This document shows, one piece after another, positions 26,639 through 35,174 of a DNA stretch of 64,000 bases. The stretch's first letter is position 1. Each line of letters begins with the position of its first letter. The notes beneath the pieces were generated by a model that was not told the DNA's origin, did not search any database, and worked only from the letters and a program-made list of their open reading frames with translations. The stretch is from the NCBI RefSeq assembly GCF_030068605.1, contig NZ_JASJOU010000003.1, forward strand, positions 248,001 through 312,000, read 5' to 3'. This stretch comes from Xanthocytophaga agilis. Its GTDB lineage: Bacteria > Bacteroidota > Bacteroidia > Cytophagales > 172606-1. Position numbers and translations under genes: made by a program.

Positions 26639-26833
26639 CTGCATATAGTTCGCTGCAAGCAGTGAATTGTGGTGAATTCTATGCAAAAACATTTTTGCGG
26701 TTTATTCAACGCATCGGCAATTTTGCGGTGAACTCTAGGCAAAAGCACTTTTGACCCGAACATACCATAGACTTATCTGCCATCATGTTTTCATGCATTG
26801 AATTCACCGCAAGAGTCATTCTGCATATAGTTC
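26639..26833. repeat. Cluster of short direct and inverted repeats
   Basis: CTGCATATAGTTC occurs at 26639-26651 and again at 26821-26833, bracketing the cluster. Inside, a unit GTGGTGAATTCTATGCAAAAACATTTTTG near 26660 is repeated with changes as GCGGTGAACTCTAGGCAAAAGCACTTTTG near 26726, and an inverted copy, GAATTCACCGCAA, is at about 26800. The first unit and the inverted copy could pair over 13 bp (TTGTGGTGAATTC with GAATTCACCGCAA, one G-U). A TATCTTTG -7 element sits just before it at 26629-26636. The spacer has no gene. It may be a small RNA or a mobile palindromic repeat. Confidence 0.55.
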
Positions 26834-26894
26834 AGTTTAAGCAACCACATGAGCATAATTATGGTCATAAAACTCAAAGTTTAGCTTCCTGTTT

Positions 26895-27386
26895 TTAGAC
26901 TTCTTTTATAAGTATACTGATCTTCCCATTTCCTTCAATGTATATTTTATCAATTTTCGTTAAATCCTCAGTATGGATAGCCTGCCGGATTCCCTGCATA
27001 ATATCTTCTTTTCGAACTAGCGCCTTTTTCATATTCTCTTCTATAAACCGGGCATCCTGATACAAAATAATTTTCCGGCTTTCTATCCATCTACCCAAAC
27101 GGGTATTATGTGCCATAAACCATCCAAAAATCCGGTGCAATAATACCAGTGTCAGACTGGCACAAACTACAGGTATAAAAGGAGAAGCACCAACCACCGC
27201 ACGGCTCAGAATAGCACCCAGCAATATGACCACAATATTATCAACAGGCGTATGAATGGCGAAGGATCTTCTTCCGGATACACGGATTAAGCCATATGCA
27301 ATCAGAAATACAATAATAGCCCGACAACTCATCTGCACTACACTCAGGTCTTTTCCTTCCCCAAATACAGCATAAAACATTTTCAT
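26895..27386 (-). CDS. DUF421 (YetF-type) membrane protein
   Basis: 163 residues from ATG 27386, with an alternative ATG at 27380; the frame extends to a TTG at 27413. Three hydrophobic segments (about residues 20-37, 52-72, 76-95) precede a soluble C-terminal domain with RKIILYQDARFIEENMKKAL. The block GRRSFAIHTPVDNIVVILLG is the hallmark of the DUF421 family, small inner-membrane proteins whose function is unclear. It is a lone gene, separated from the neighbours by the repeat cluster and by a terminator. Confidence 0.87.
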   Translation of the reverse strand: MKMFYAVFGEGKDLSVVQMSCRAIIVFLIAYGLIRVSGRRSFAIHTPVDNIVVILLGAILSRAVVGASPFIPVVCASLTLVLLHRIFGWFMAHNTRLGRWIESRKIILYQDARFIEENMKKALVRKEDIMQGIRQAIHTEDLTKIDKIYIEGNGKISILIKEV

Positions 27387-27502
27387 ACTTGTTGAATCTT
27401 TCGTTACAATCAAAGGGTTTGTTAGCTACCAAAGTGACCGCATGTTTTGTTTATCCTGACTTGTCTCAAAATTTCTTTACTAAAGGAGCAAAATTGGTAG
27501 TA

Positions 27503-27551
27503 TCAAAAAAAATAGTGTCTGGCACATGGATGATCCAAAGTGCCAGACACT
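27503..27551 (-). terminator. Terminator of the DUF748 gene
   Basis: AGTGTCTGGCAC and GTGCCAGACACT form a perfect 12-bp stem with a 14-nt loop, followed on the minus strand by a T-run (27505-27512 in plus as A). It lies 24 nt past the stop at 27575. Confidence 0.85.
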
Positions 27552-27574
27552 TGTTAGTAAACATTGCAAGCACT

Positions 27575-28807
27575 TTATTCACTCACACTATTTTGTTCTT
27601 TATTTCGTTCACGTTTTGCTTTTCGTTCTTCTTTTCTCTCCTCTCTTTTTTCTTTACGCTCTTCCTTCTTCTTGGCTCTCTCCTCTTTTTTGTTATCCTT
27701 CTCACTTTCTTTATCTCCCTTTACCATCTGTTCCCGATAAGCAGCAATGGCATCAGCGAAGGTTACCGTGCCATCGGTTTCCATAGGCAATGCTTTAATA
27801 AATGCATTGTGAAGTATATTCACCACGGTTTTCCATGTATTAATATCAGTTTTGGAGAGAGTACCTGAAACAGGCACTACCGTTGCCAATTGATCATTGG
27901 GATGGTTCTTGAAGATTGTTGCTACCAAGCCGGCGATACCTTCCCAAAGCAGATGGCCCACATTTTTGGTCTCCTCTTTGTCTTTCCAGTCAATAAACTT
28001 CAGGTCGCGAGCTATGGGTTTCACATATCCGGTGATAGCACCTTCCCGTAAAGCCAGTTCACTATAAAGATTAAAGTTGCCCCTTTCCAGATCCACTTTT
28101 GCATATGCTTTGAAAAAATCATTTAAAGCTGGAATATTGACATCTTCAAATTTCAAATTCATATCAAAGTCAGGCATTGGCTTCAGTACATCAATCTTCA
28201 TTAAGATGTTAAGCTTTCCATTCCCAATCGAATTAGCTGTCAGCTTTACATCTGAAGGCAGTGTTTCAGACTTATGCTGAGCATTACTTAAGTTAGTAGC
28301 TGTCATATTTACATCTTTCATAGACAGATCTACCTTAGGTCGGGTGGTGAAATCATTGAAGGTGATGGCTCCCTTCCGTACAATCAACTGATCTATTTGC
28401 AAAGGCATTAGTTCTTTTAATGGTTTGGTCCAGTCAATATCCTTACCACTCTGATTTTTTTCTTCACTGCTACCTCCAATAAAGTTGATTACGGGTTTGT
28501 CAAATGCCACCTTTCCGGCAATCTCTCCTTTGAATATAGCATCCCAGTATACTGATAGATCTACAACCGGAAAATCCAGAAATGGAACCCGTTGATTTCC
28601 TTCCACTTTAAAAAGTTTCATTCCCTGTACCTGATAGGCACCTCTGTAAAGATGTATATCTACATCATCAATTTTTCCCCAGTAGCCGGGAATATCCGCC
28701 AGGACCTTGTTTACATATCGGGTCACAAAATAAGGCAATAATAACCTTGCCACTATCAATACTCCCACTATGGAAAGTAGTATGATATATTTCTTTTTCA
28801 CTTTCAT
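27575..28807 (-). CDS. DUF748 (AsmA-like) envelope protein with charged tail
   Basis: A 410-residue protein. Residues 6-26 form a single N-terminal transmembrane anchor; the bulk is a long beta-rich domain with GKIDDVDIHLYRGAYQVQG, WDAIFKGEIAGKVAFDKPVI and a repeated pattern of DUF748, related to AsmA and TamB proteins thought to span the envelope and carry lipids. The last ~45 residues are an extreme Lys/Glu/Arg tail (KKEERKEKREERKEERKAKR) expected to be a charged helix or disordered. It has its own terminator and no partner genes alongside. Confidence 0.8.
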   Translation of the reverse strand: MKVKKKYIILLSIVGVLIVARLLLPYFVTRYVNKVLADIPGYWGKIDDVDIHLYRGAYQVQGMKLFKVEGNQRVPFLDFPVVDLSVYWDAIFKGEIAGKVAFDKPVINFIGGSSEEKNQSGKDIDWTKPLKELMPLQIDQLIVRKGAITFNDFTTRPKVDLSMKDVNMTATNLSNAQHKSETLPSDVKLTANSIGNGKLNILMKIDVLKPMPDFDMNLKFEDVNIPALNDFFKAYAKVDLERGNFNLYSELALREGAITGYVKPIARDLKFIDWKDKEETKNVGHLLWEGIAGLVATIFKNHPNDQLATVVPVSGTLSKTDINTWKTVVNILHNAFIKALPMETDGTVTFADAIAAYREQMVKGDKESEKDNKKEERAKKKEERKEKREERKEERKAKRERNKEQNSVSE

Positions 28808-29318
28808 AACATTAGTTAATAATGCATCATATTTAACCTGTCACATTAAAAGGAAAAAAGCATGCCTGTATAAATATCCCCTCCCATAGTTTCATTCTGA
28901 AAGTGCAGACAAGTCTTATGTTGATGCTTAACTCTGTAAATCAGCATTCTATCATACATGCTGTATATTTCTTAAAATCATGTAAGTAAAAAACTGTTTT
29001 ACTTGCTGTATAGGTTTGCTACTTTTCAAAAAACATCCCTTATCTCTATCAATTATTCGTATTTTATTTATCAATGAAATATCTTTTTTTTCTAACTTTA
29101 GCTGCACACACTTACATAGTCTGACAATAACGCTTAGTATCGATGTAACTAAATTCCCAAACTTTCTTCTTTCATCGGATTTTGTGTGACTTGCATTTTT
29201 ATATTACCTCGCACCTGGCAATATAGCCTGGCAGGAATTAATTAATTGAACAATATTTAGTATTGTTAAGATCAAAGATAGTATTACCAGCTAACCTCAA
29301 TCTATTATACCCAATCTT
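28808..29318. other. Divergent intergenic region, 511 bp
   Basis: AT-rich sequence between divergent DUF748 and VWA genes. No gene, RNA or strong hairpin was seen. Promoters for both genes should be here but no exact TAnnTTTG with spaced TTG is visible. Confidence 0.4.
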
Positions 29319-31166
29319 ATGCTCAAACCCAGCTACAGTTTTTCTCAAACCATTTTACCGGAAGGCATTAGCCAGCCCACTGACTTGCTCATCCGTTTTC
29401 AATCTGATCTGCCACAGGCAGCGCGCCGCAATCTAAATCTTTCACTGGTTATAGATCGGTCAGGATCTATGGCTGGTGCTCCTTTGCAACATGCTCTCAA
29501 AGCCGCTGAAGCAGTTGTCAACAAACTGGAACCCGGCGATATTATTTCCATCGTGGTATATGACGACAATGTAAATACCATTTTTGGACCGCAGCCAGTC
29601 ACAGACAAAGAAGCTGTTAAAACGCTGATTCATAAAGTACGTGCCGGCGGTATCACCAATCTGTCTGGCGGCTGGTTACAAGGCTGCGAACACATAAAGG
29701 CTAATTACGATCCTCAGAAAGTAAACCGTGTTCTGCTTCTTACAGACGGGCATGCCAATATGGGTATTACTGATCCCAAAAGTTTGATGGCAACAGCCGG
29801 CAAGAAAGCATCAGAAGGTATTACTACCACCACCCTTGGTTTTGGACGGGGATTCAATGAAGATTTACTTATAGGCATGGCTCAGGCAGCTACAGGTAAC
29901 TTCTACTTTATTCAGAGTATGGATGAGGCCTCAGATGTATTTACCTTTGAGCTGGATAGCTTAAAATCGGTTGTAGCACAAAATCTTTCTGCTACACTGG
30001 AACTGGCCTCCGGAATACAATTGTCTGATGTGCTCAGTATTGCCAAAACCCAAACCTCTGCCAATGGACAAACCATTCTGACCTTAGGTGATATTTATAC
30101 AGGGGAAGACAAATTACTAGGTCTAACACTTACCTTACCAGAAGTTTCCAAAGGAACATTGCCAATTGGTAAGCTAACATTTACAGCAGAAGTTGTGCAG
30201 AATGGAGCTATCCAGCAAATAAATGGACAAATAGACATTACAGCACAGGTAGGAACTCAGGAAGAATCTGCTCTGGCTCCTTCTAGTGGCATTCTCATTG
30301 AGATAAACAGACTGAAAATTGCCAAAGCCAAAGAATCTGCCTTGGAGCTACTGGAATCTGGACACAATGCGGATGCAGAACAGATATTACGTACATTGAT
30401 TCGTGAGTTACAGGAAAAAGGCCTCCATGAGCATTTTGAAATTGCAGAGGAAATAGAGCAGCTCGAATACTTTGCCAGCCGGATGGCGCAAAAAGCACTA
30501 GGCAATGAAGGCCGTAAGGAACTACTGGATCAGTCATACCAGGCACGTAACCGTAACCGGGCAGATCTGGGTAGCCGGGGTGTATCTGCAGGAGAAGAGG
30601 TGAAGGCACTGAAAGTAGTAACAGAAGTAGGCACAGGCGTGGAACTGCAATGTGTGCGTGAAGGTGGCAAATTACGTATCAAAGTATTGTCTGATGCATA
30701 TGATCAGGACAAGAATGTACAGTTTCCAAGAGCTATTCGTGCAGAAAACGCCCGCTACGTAGTAGAAGGACTCGAACTGTCCAGTGATGGTTCTTTTTAT
30801 CGGGTGAAAGGAGAAATTAACCGCTATGCCAAAGCAGGTGAAGTAGATACTTTTGCTTCTGCAACACGTACACGTAAGAGCAGTAATGGCAAAGCATCAG
30901 CCGGGGCTCCTACAGCTGCGGATCTGGAAACAACTGATCAGGTAGGAGATGGTGTACTGGTGCAATGTGTAAAAGATGGTAGCAAACTACGGGCACGGGT
31001 AGTATCGGACGGCTACGAATCTACCTGGAATATGCGTTTCCCCCGTTCCATTCGAGAAGAAGGAACCTTATATGTAGTAGACGAAGTAAATACCGCTTCG
31101 GATGGCAAATCCTATATTGCCTGTGGTGATATCAAGCGATTTGTACAGGCAACTGTAACAACTTAA
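29319..31166 (+). CDS. VWA-domain protein with duplicated C-terminal module
   Basis: A 615-residue protein with no signal peptide, so probably cytoplasmic. The von Willebrand A domain occupies about 38-215 with an intact MIDAS: DRSGS at 46-50, Thr113, and Asp143 in LLLTDGHANMG. A middle beta region (220-310) and a helical stretch (325-410) follow. The C-terminus carries two copies of a ~70-residue module, 436-504 and 541-610, sharing G-x-Q-C-V-(R/K)-(E/D)-G, KLR, V-SD-Y, (Q/R)FPR-IR and a DG-SY ending; an unstructured Ser/Ala/Lys linker joins them. I do not recognise this module. The VWA part suggests divalent-metal-dependent protein binding. It is a monocistronic unit. Confidence 0.8.
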   Translation: MLKPSYSFSQTILPEGISQPTDLLIRFQSDLPQAARRNLNLSLVIDRSGSMAGAPLQHALKAAEAVVNKLEPGDIISIVVYDDNVNTIFGPQPVTDKEAVKTLIHKVRAGGITNLSGGWLQGCEHIKANYDPQKVNRVLLLTDGHANMGITDPKSLMATAGKKASEGITTTTLGFGRGFNEDLLIGMAQAATGNFYFIQSMDEASDVFTFELDSLKSVVAQNLSATLELASGIQLSDVLSIAKTQTSANGQTILTLGDIYTGEDKLLGLTLTLPEVSKGTLPIGKLTFTAEVVQNGAIQQINGQIDITAQVGTQEESALAPSSGILIEINRLKIAKAKESALELLESGHNADAEQILRTLIRELQEKGLHEHFEIAEEIEQLEYFASRMAQKALGNEGRKELLDQSYQARNRNRADLGSRGVSAGEEVKALKVVTEVGTGVELQCVREGGKLRIKVLSDAYDQDKNVQFPRAIRAENARYVVEGLELSSDGSFYRVKGEINRYAKAGEVDTFASATRTRKSSNGKASAGAPTAADLETTDQVGDGVLVQCVKDGSKLRARVVSDGYESTWNMRFPRSIREEGTLYVVDEVNTASDGKSYIACGDIKRFVQATVTT

Positions 31167-31189
31167 CTTCTTGTCAGCAGAGAGATACG

Positions 31190-31222
31190 AAGTCCTTACC
31201 CTCATAGGTAGGGACTTTTTTT
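31190..31222 (+). terminator. Terminator of the VWA gene
   Basis: AAGTCCTTACC pairs with GGTAGGGACTT over 11 positions (one G-U), 6-nt loop, then a run of T. Confidence 0.85.
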
Positions 31223-31327
31223 ATACCTTATTTTACCTGGTACTATTGTCGTAAATCGAAAAATGGCCTATAACTTTGTCCACAAATTACTGTAAATTAG
31301 TATTTTGCAGAAACTCCGTCCCTTTAT

Positions 31328-33151
31328 ATGAAATTTAGTATCTGGCTTATTCTGTTTTGGTATACCCTAGAAATTGTACATGCTCAATCAACGGCCATAC
31401 TAAAAGACAAAAAAGACTTCTTTGACATTAGCCCTTCCATTGAAGTGTATGAAGATATTACAACCCAACTAACTATTGATGAGGTACAAAAGAAGCGATT
31501 TATAGTAAACACACAGAAGATTGTCAACTTTGGTGTAAGCAAGTCTGTGATATGGTTACGATTCACCTTACAAAATCAAACTCCTGACAACCTTTTCCTG
31601 GAAATTTCAGAGCCAGTTATAGACAGTATCACTTTATATAAAACCGTTAATACAGCCGAACCCTATTCTATACTTACCCGATCCGGCATTTATACTCCCT
31701 TTCTCAATCGTGTATTTCATACCAATTTCTTTCTGTTTGACCTGAACCTACCTCCTCAGCAAACCAATACTTACTATCTGCGTGTTCAAAACTCCTTACC
31801 CTTAGTAATTCCAGTTAAAGTAGCTTCTTTGCATACTTTCTTTGAATACAATCATACCAATGATCTCATTCAGGGTATGTATTTTGGACTTATGCTTGCA
31901 GTTGCAATTTTCAACTTCTATATCTCTTATCTTTTTGGCAGCCGTACCTATGTGTATTATTTCCTATATGTGCTGTTTTTTACTGCTTTTTTCAGTTATC
32001 AAAAAGGATTGGCTCATGAATATCTCTGGCCTGATGCTGTTTGGTTTAACCGATATACTTCCTTTTTTATAACAGGGACCTTTGTGTTTGCCATTTTATT
32101 TGTCAATGGCTTCCTGTATGCTGAATATCGATTACCTGTTACAAGATGGATCAAATGGGCCTTATTAACTCCTGTCGTGGCAGGTTTTATCCTGACGCTA
32201 ACGCCTTTACGAAGTGAAGGCATTACACTATTACATGGAGCGGCTCTAGCTATTACGATCTATCTGTTCTTTTTAGGCATTATCATCGGGTATAAAGGTT
32301 ATAAGCTTGGAATTTTCTTTACAGCGATCTGGGCATTACTCCTTATCAGCGCCGCGATATTTGTATTACAATTATCCAATATCCTGCCCAGCAATCACAT
32401 TACCCGTAATGCCATGCAGATTGGATCTGCCCTTGAAGTAATTCTGTTATCGTTCGCGATAGCGTTTCAGATTAATAAATACCGTAGAGAAAATGAAGCA
32501 GCCCAAAACGAAGTCATCAAACACCTAAAAATGAATGAGCAGATGCGGAGTCGCATTGCCCGTGACCTGCATGACGACATTGGCTCTACTCTAAGTAGTA
32601 TTGCTATTCTGAGTCAGGTAGCACAGGATCGGTTACAACAACGACCAGAAACAGTAAAGGAACTGATCGAAAAAATCAGTAGTAGCTCTATAAAAGTACA
32701 GGATGCTATGAGTGACATAGTCTGGACTACCCGTCCAGATAAGAACTCTTTTGCCAGCATTACCTTGCGGATGCAGGAGTTTACAGCACAAGTATTCGAA
32801 ACTCAGGAGATTGAATATTCCTTTCATATTGACTCTACTCTCGCTAATTTTACCTTTTCGCCAGAATATCAATATGACTTTTACCTTATATTCAAAGAAG
32901 CTGTGAATAATGTTGCCAAATATGCCAAAGCACAGCAAGTAACCATCAGTATTCAGCACATGAATGAAGAACTTATTTTAAGTGTCAGTGATAACGGAAT
33001 AGGCTTTGATATACAGAATATACGCAAGGGAAATGGGCTGGATAACATGCAGCGCAGAGCCCGGAATCTGGGAGGAGATTTGCATATTGAAACATATCCG
33101 GCCAAAGGGACTACAATAAAGCTTATTATTCCATTTTCTATGCCTGATTAA
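31328..33151 (+). CDS. 7TMR-DISM sensor histidine kinase
   Basis: A 607-residue membrane kinase. A signal peptide (1-20) leads into a periplasmic 7TMR-DISMED2-type beta-sandwich (about 30-175), seven hydrophobic segments (about 182-380), and a cytoplasmic HisKA_3 dimerisation domain with phospho-acceptor His415 in RIARDLHDDIGSTLSS. The ATPase domain has IFKEAVNNVAKYA and the GIGFD and GNGLDNM boxes. The layout is that of Bacteroidota sensors for extracellular carbohydrate or cell-envelope signals. No response regulator lies beside it; a NarL/LuxR-type partner elsewhere is expected from the HisKA_3 type. Confidence 0.9.
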   Translation: MKFSIWLILFWYTLEIVHAQSTAILKDKKDFFDISPSIEVYEDITTQLTIDEVQKKRFIVNTQKIVNFGVSKSVIWLRFTLQNQTPDNLFLEISEPVIDSITLYKTVNTAEPYSILTRSGIYTPFLNRVFHTNFFLFDLNLPPQQTNTYYLRVQNSLPLVIPVKVASLHTFFEYNHTNDLIQGMYFGLMLAVAIFNFYISYLFGSRTYVYYFLYVLFFTAFFSYQKGLAHEYLWPDAVWFNRYTSFFITGTFVFAILFVNGFLYAEYRLPVTRWIKWALLTPVVAGFILTLTPLRSEGITLLHGAALAITIYLFFLGIIIGYKGYKLGIFFTAIWALLLISAAIFVLQLSNILPSNHITRNAMQIGSALEVILLSFAIAFQINKYRRENEAAQNEVIKHLKMNEQMRSRIARDLHDDIGSTLSSIAILSQVAQDRLQQRPETVKELIEKISSSSIKVQDAMSDIVWTTRPDKNSFASITLRMQEFTAQVFETQEIEYSFHIDSTLANFTFSPEYQYDFYLIFKEAVNNVAKYAKAQQVTISIQHMNEELILSVSDNGIGFDIQNIRKGNGLDNMQRRARNLGGDLHIETYPAKGTTIKLIIPFSMPD

Positions 33152-33175
33152 CTTTCAATTCTGGGGTGTATCTTC

Positions 33176-33183
33176 TATTTTTG
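33176..33183 (+). promoter_or_regulatory. -7 element before the small membrane protein
   Basis: TATTTTTG, an exact TAnnTTTG, 29 bp before the ATG at 33212. Confidence 0.5.
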
Positions 33184-33211
33184 CGGTTCATTTTTCGGCA
33201 TTTGAAACCTT

Positions 33212-33565
33212 ATGTATTTACCAGAGAAAAAAGCTCCCTATAAGCAGCAGAAATGGTCATTATATAAACGCTGGCAAGTGTTTGCTCCACTTGGACTGGC
33301 CTTATGTGGCTTTGGTTTGTGCCTGGTAAGCGAAACTTCACACCTGATGCATAGTGGATCACCAACTATCCGATGGGTAGTAATGGGAACGATAAGTCTG
33401 GTTATCTTCTGTTCAGGACTTGCCTTTTTTGGAGAAGCGGTGAAGTGCAGAGCTTTGTATGAAATGCGGAGAGCATTGAAAAAACAACAGAAAAAACGTT
33501 TGAAAGATCTAAAAGCCAAAGGTAAATCCAGCAAATCCGGAACAAAATCAGAGCCTAATACATAA
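33212..33565 (+). CDS. Hypothetical two-helix membrane protein
   Basis: 117 residues. Two hydrophobic segments (about 24-42 and 54-76) with a His/Ser loop between them, and a strongly basic C-terminal tail (KKQQKKRLKDLKAKG) from about residue 88. Not recognised beyond this. The positive-inside rule puts the N- and C-termini in the cytoplasm; the tail could bind nucleic acid or acidic lipids, but this is only an inference. It has its own -7 element and a strong terminator at 33620-33648, which supports it being a real gene. Confidence 0.65.
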   Translation: MYLPEKKAPYKQQKWSLYKRWQVFAPLGLALCGFGLCLVSETSHLMHSGSPTIRWVVMGTISLVIFCSGLAFFGEAVKCRALYEMRRALKKQQKKRLKDLKAKGKSSKSGTKSEPNT

Positions 33566-33619
33566 TAGCATTGCGGACTTCTGATTTATTTTATAGTCAG
33601 GAAACTCTATTTTTCTACT

Positions 33620-33648
33620 CCACAGGATTTATTTCCTGTGGTTTTTTT
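33620..33648 (+). terminator. Rho-independent terminator
   Basis: CCACAGGA and TCCTGTGG, 8-bp stem with a 6-nt loop, followed by seven T. It ends the unit of the small membrane protein. Confidence 0.9.
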
Positions 33649-33679
33649 GTTAAAAAGGGATCTTCAAAAGAAAAGATAC

Positions 33680-33687
33680 TATTTTTG
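33680..33687 (+). promoter_or_regulatory. -7 element of thrC
   Basis: TATTTTTG, exact TAnnTTTG, 83 bp before the threonine synthase ATG. No spaced TTG. Confidence 0.5.
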
Positions 33688-33770
33688 CGGACTGATCATC
33701 AACAACACACTACAGTTTCTTTCAAAGAAATATTTATGCATTTATCCTTATTTTCTCTTGCCCATTGATC

Positions 33771-35078
33771 ATGAAATATTTTAGTACCAACCGTCAGGTC
33801 CCTGCTACATCGTTTGCCCATGCGGTTATTGAAGGATTAGCTGCTGACAAGGGATTGTTTATGCCTGAGACAATACCTGCATTATCCCCTGACTTTTTCA
33901 CAAAACTTCCTTCTTTATCTCTTCCGGAAATAGGCTTCGAAATAGCCAGAAACTTTGTTGGTGACGAAATTACCGAATCAGACTTACGCCAGATTTGTGA
34001 AGAAGCGCTGAACTTTGAAATCCCTCTGAATGAGCTTGATGCACAAACCCATATACTGGAGTTGTTTCATGGTCCTACTCTGGCATTTAAAGATGTAGGA
34101 GCCCGCTTTATGTCACGTATTATGTCTCACTTACTCAAGAATGAGACCAAGAAAGTAATTGTCCTGGCTGCTACTTCAGGAGATACCGGAAGTGCTGTAG
34201 CACAAGGTTTCTATCAGGTGCCTGGTGTAGAAGTAGTGGTGTTGTACCCATCCGGTAAGGTAAGTCAGGTACAGGAAGCCCAATTCTGTACACTAGGCAA
34301 GAATATTACCGCTCTGGAAGTTACCGGAACATTTGATGACTGTCAGCGCCTTGTTAAAACGGCCTTTGCAGATACGGCCCTACGGGAAAAATTATATCTG
34401 ACCTCGGCCAACTCTATTAATATTGCCCGTTTACTGCCTCAAAGCTTTTATTATTTCTATGCATACCAGCAGTTTACTAAAAAATACAAAGGACCATTTG
34501 TATTTTCTATTCCTAGTGGAAACTATGGCAACCTAACGGCTGGTTTATTTTCATGGAAAATGGGCTTACCTATTCATCACTTTGTGGCAGCATCTAATGC
34601 TAACGATACAGTACCTGTATATCTTGAAACGGCACACTATACTGCCAAACCGTCTGTATCTACCCTTTCCAGTGCGATGGATGTAGGCGATCCAAGTAAT
34701 TTTGCCCGTATGCGTGAAATTTTCGGAGATTCCTGGGAAACCATGAAACAGCGCATTACAGGCTTTCGATTCTCGGATGCAGAAACCCGCAAAGCCATTG
34801 AAGAAGTATATAAGACCTATAACTATCTGATAGATCCTCATGGAGCAGTAGGTTATCTGGCATTAAAAAAATACCAGAAAGAAGCAGAAAATGTACCAGG
34901 TGTAGTATTGGCAACAGCTCATCCCGTTAAATTCTCGGAATCTGTCACAGAAGTAACAGGACAACAACCGCCTGTTCCGGAATCTCTGGCAGTGTTGCTT
35001 GACAAACCGAAGAAATCGATTCCTTTGCCTGATGACTATCAACTGTTTAAGGAATTTCTGCTAAGCAAAAACAGCTAG
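33771..35078 (+). CDS. thrC: Threonine synthase
   Basis: 435 residues from ATG 33771; a TTG six bases upstream also opens the frame. It converts O-phosphohomoserine to threonine with PLP, the last step of threonine synthesis. The N-terminus MKYFSTNRQVPATSFAHAVI, the PLP lysine Lys107 in HGPTLAFKDVGARF, the AATSGDTGSAVA phosphate loop and TSANSINIARLLPQ are all family hallmarks, and the length is normal for the short bacterial type. proC follows 96 bp downstream, but a hairpin between them makes a shared transcript uncertain. Confidence 0.95.
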   Translation: MKYFSTNRQVPATSFAHAVIEGLAADKGLFMPETIPALSPDFFTKLPSLSLPEIGFEIARNFVGDEITESDLRQICEEALNFEIPLNELDAQTHILELFHGPTLAFKDVGARFMSRIMSHLLKNETKKVIVLAATSGDTGSAVAQGFYQVPGVEVVVLYPSGKVSQVQEAQFCTLGKNITALEVTGTFDDCQRLVKTAFADTALREKLYLTSANSINIARLLPQSFYYFYAYQQFTKKYKGPFVFSIPSGNYGNLTAGLFSWKMGLPIHHFVAASNANDTVPVYLETAHYTAKPSVSTLSSAMDVGDPSNFARMREIFGDSWETMKQRITGFRFSDAETRKAIEEVYKTYNYLIDPHGAVGYLALKKYQKEAENVPGVVLATAHPVKFSESVTEVTGQQPPVPESLAVLLDKPKKSIPLPDDYQLFKEFLLSKNS

Positions 35079-35089
35079 TACCCAACAAT

Positions 35090-35124
35090 AGAACCAGATT
35101 CCCTTCATTAACGAGTCTGGTTCT
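35090..35124 (+). terminator. Possible terminator after thrC
   Basis: AGAACCAGA and TCTGGTTCT pair over 9 bp around a 17-nt loop; followed only by GTTTAG, so the T-run is weak. Confidence 0.45.
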
Positions 35125-35174
35125 GTTTAGCAACTATCTACCTCCTACTCAATCTATCTGTCCTACTTTATACC

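Noticed and set aside
26639-26833. Repeat cluster as a CRISPR array
   Set aside because: Units are few, of differing length and orientation, with no equal spacers and no cas genes.
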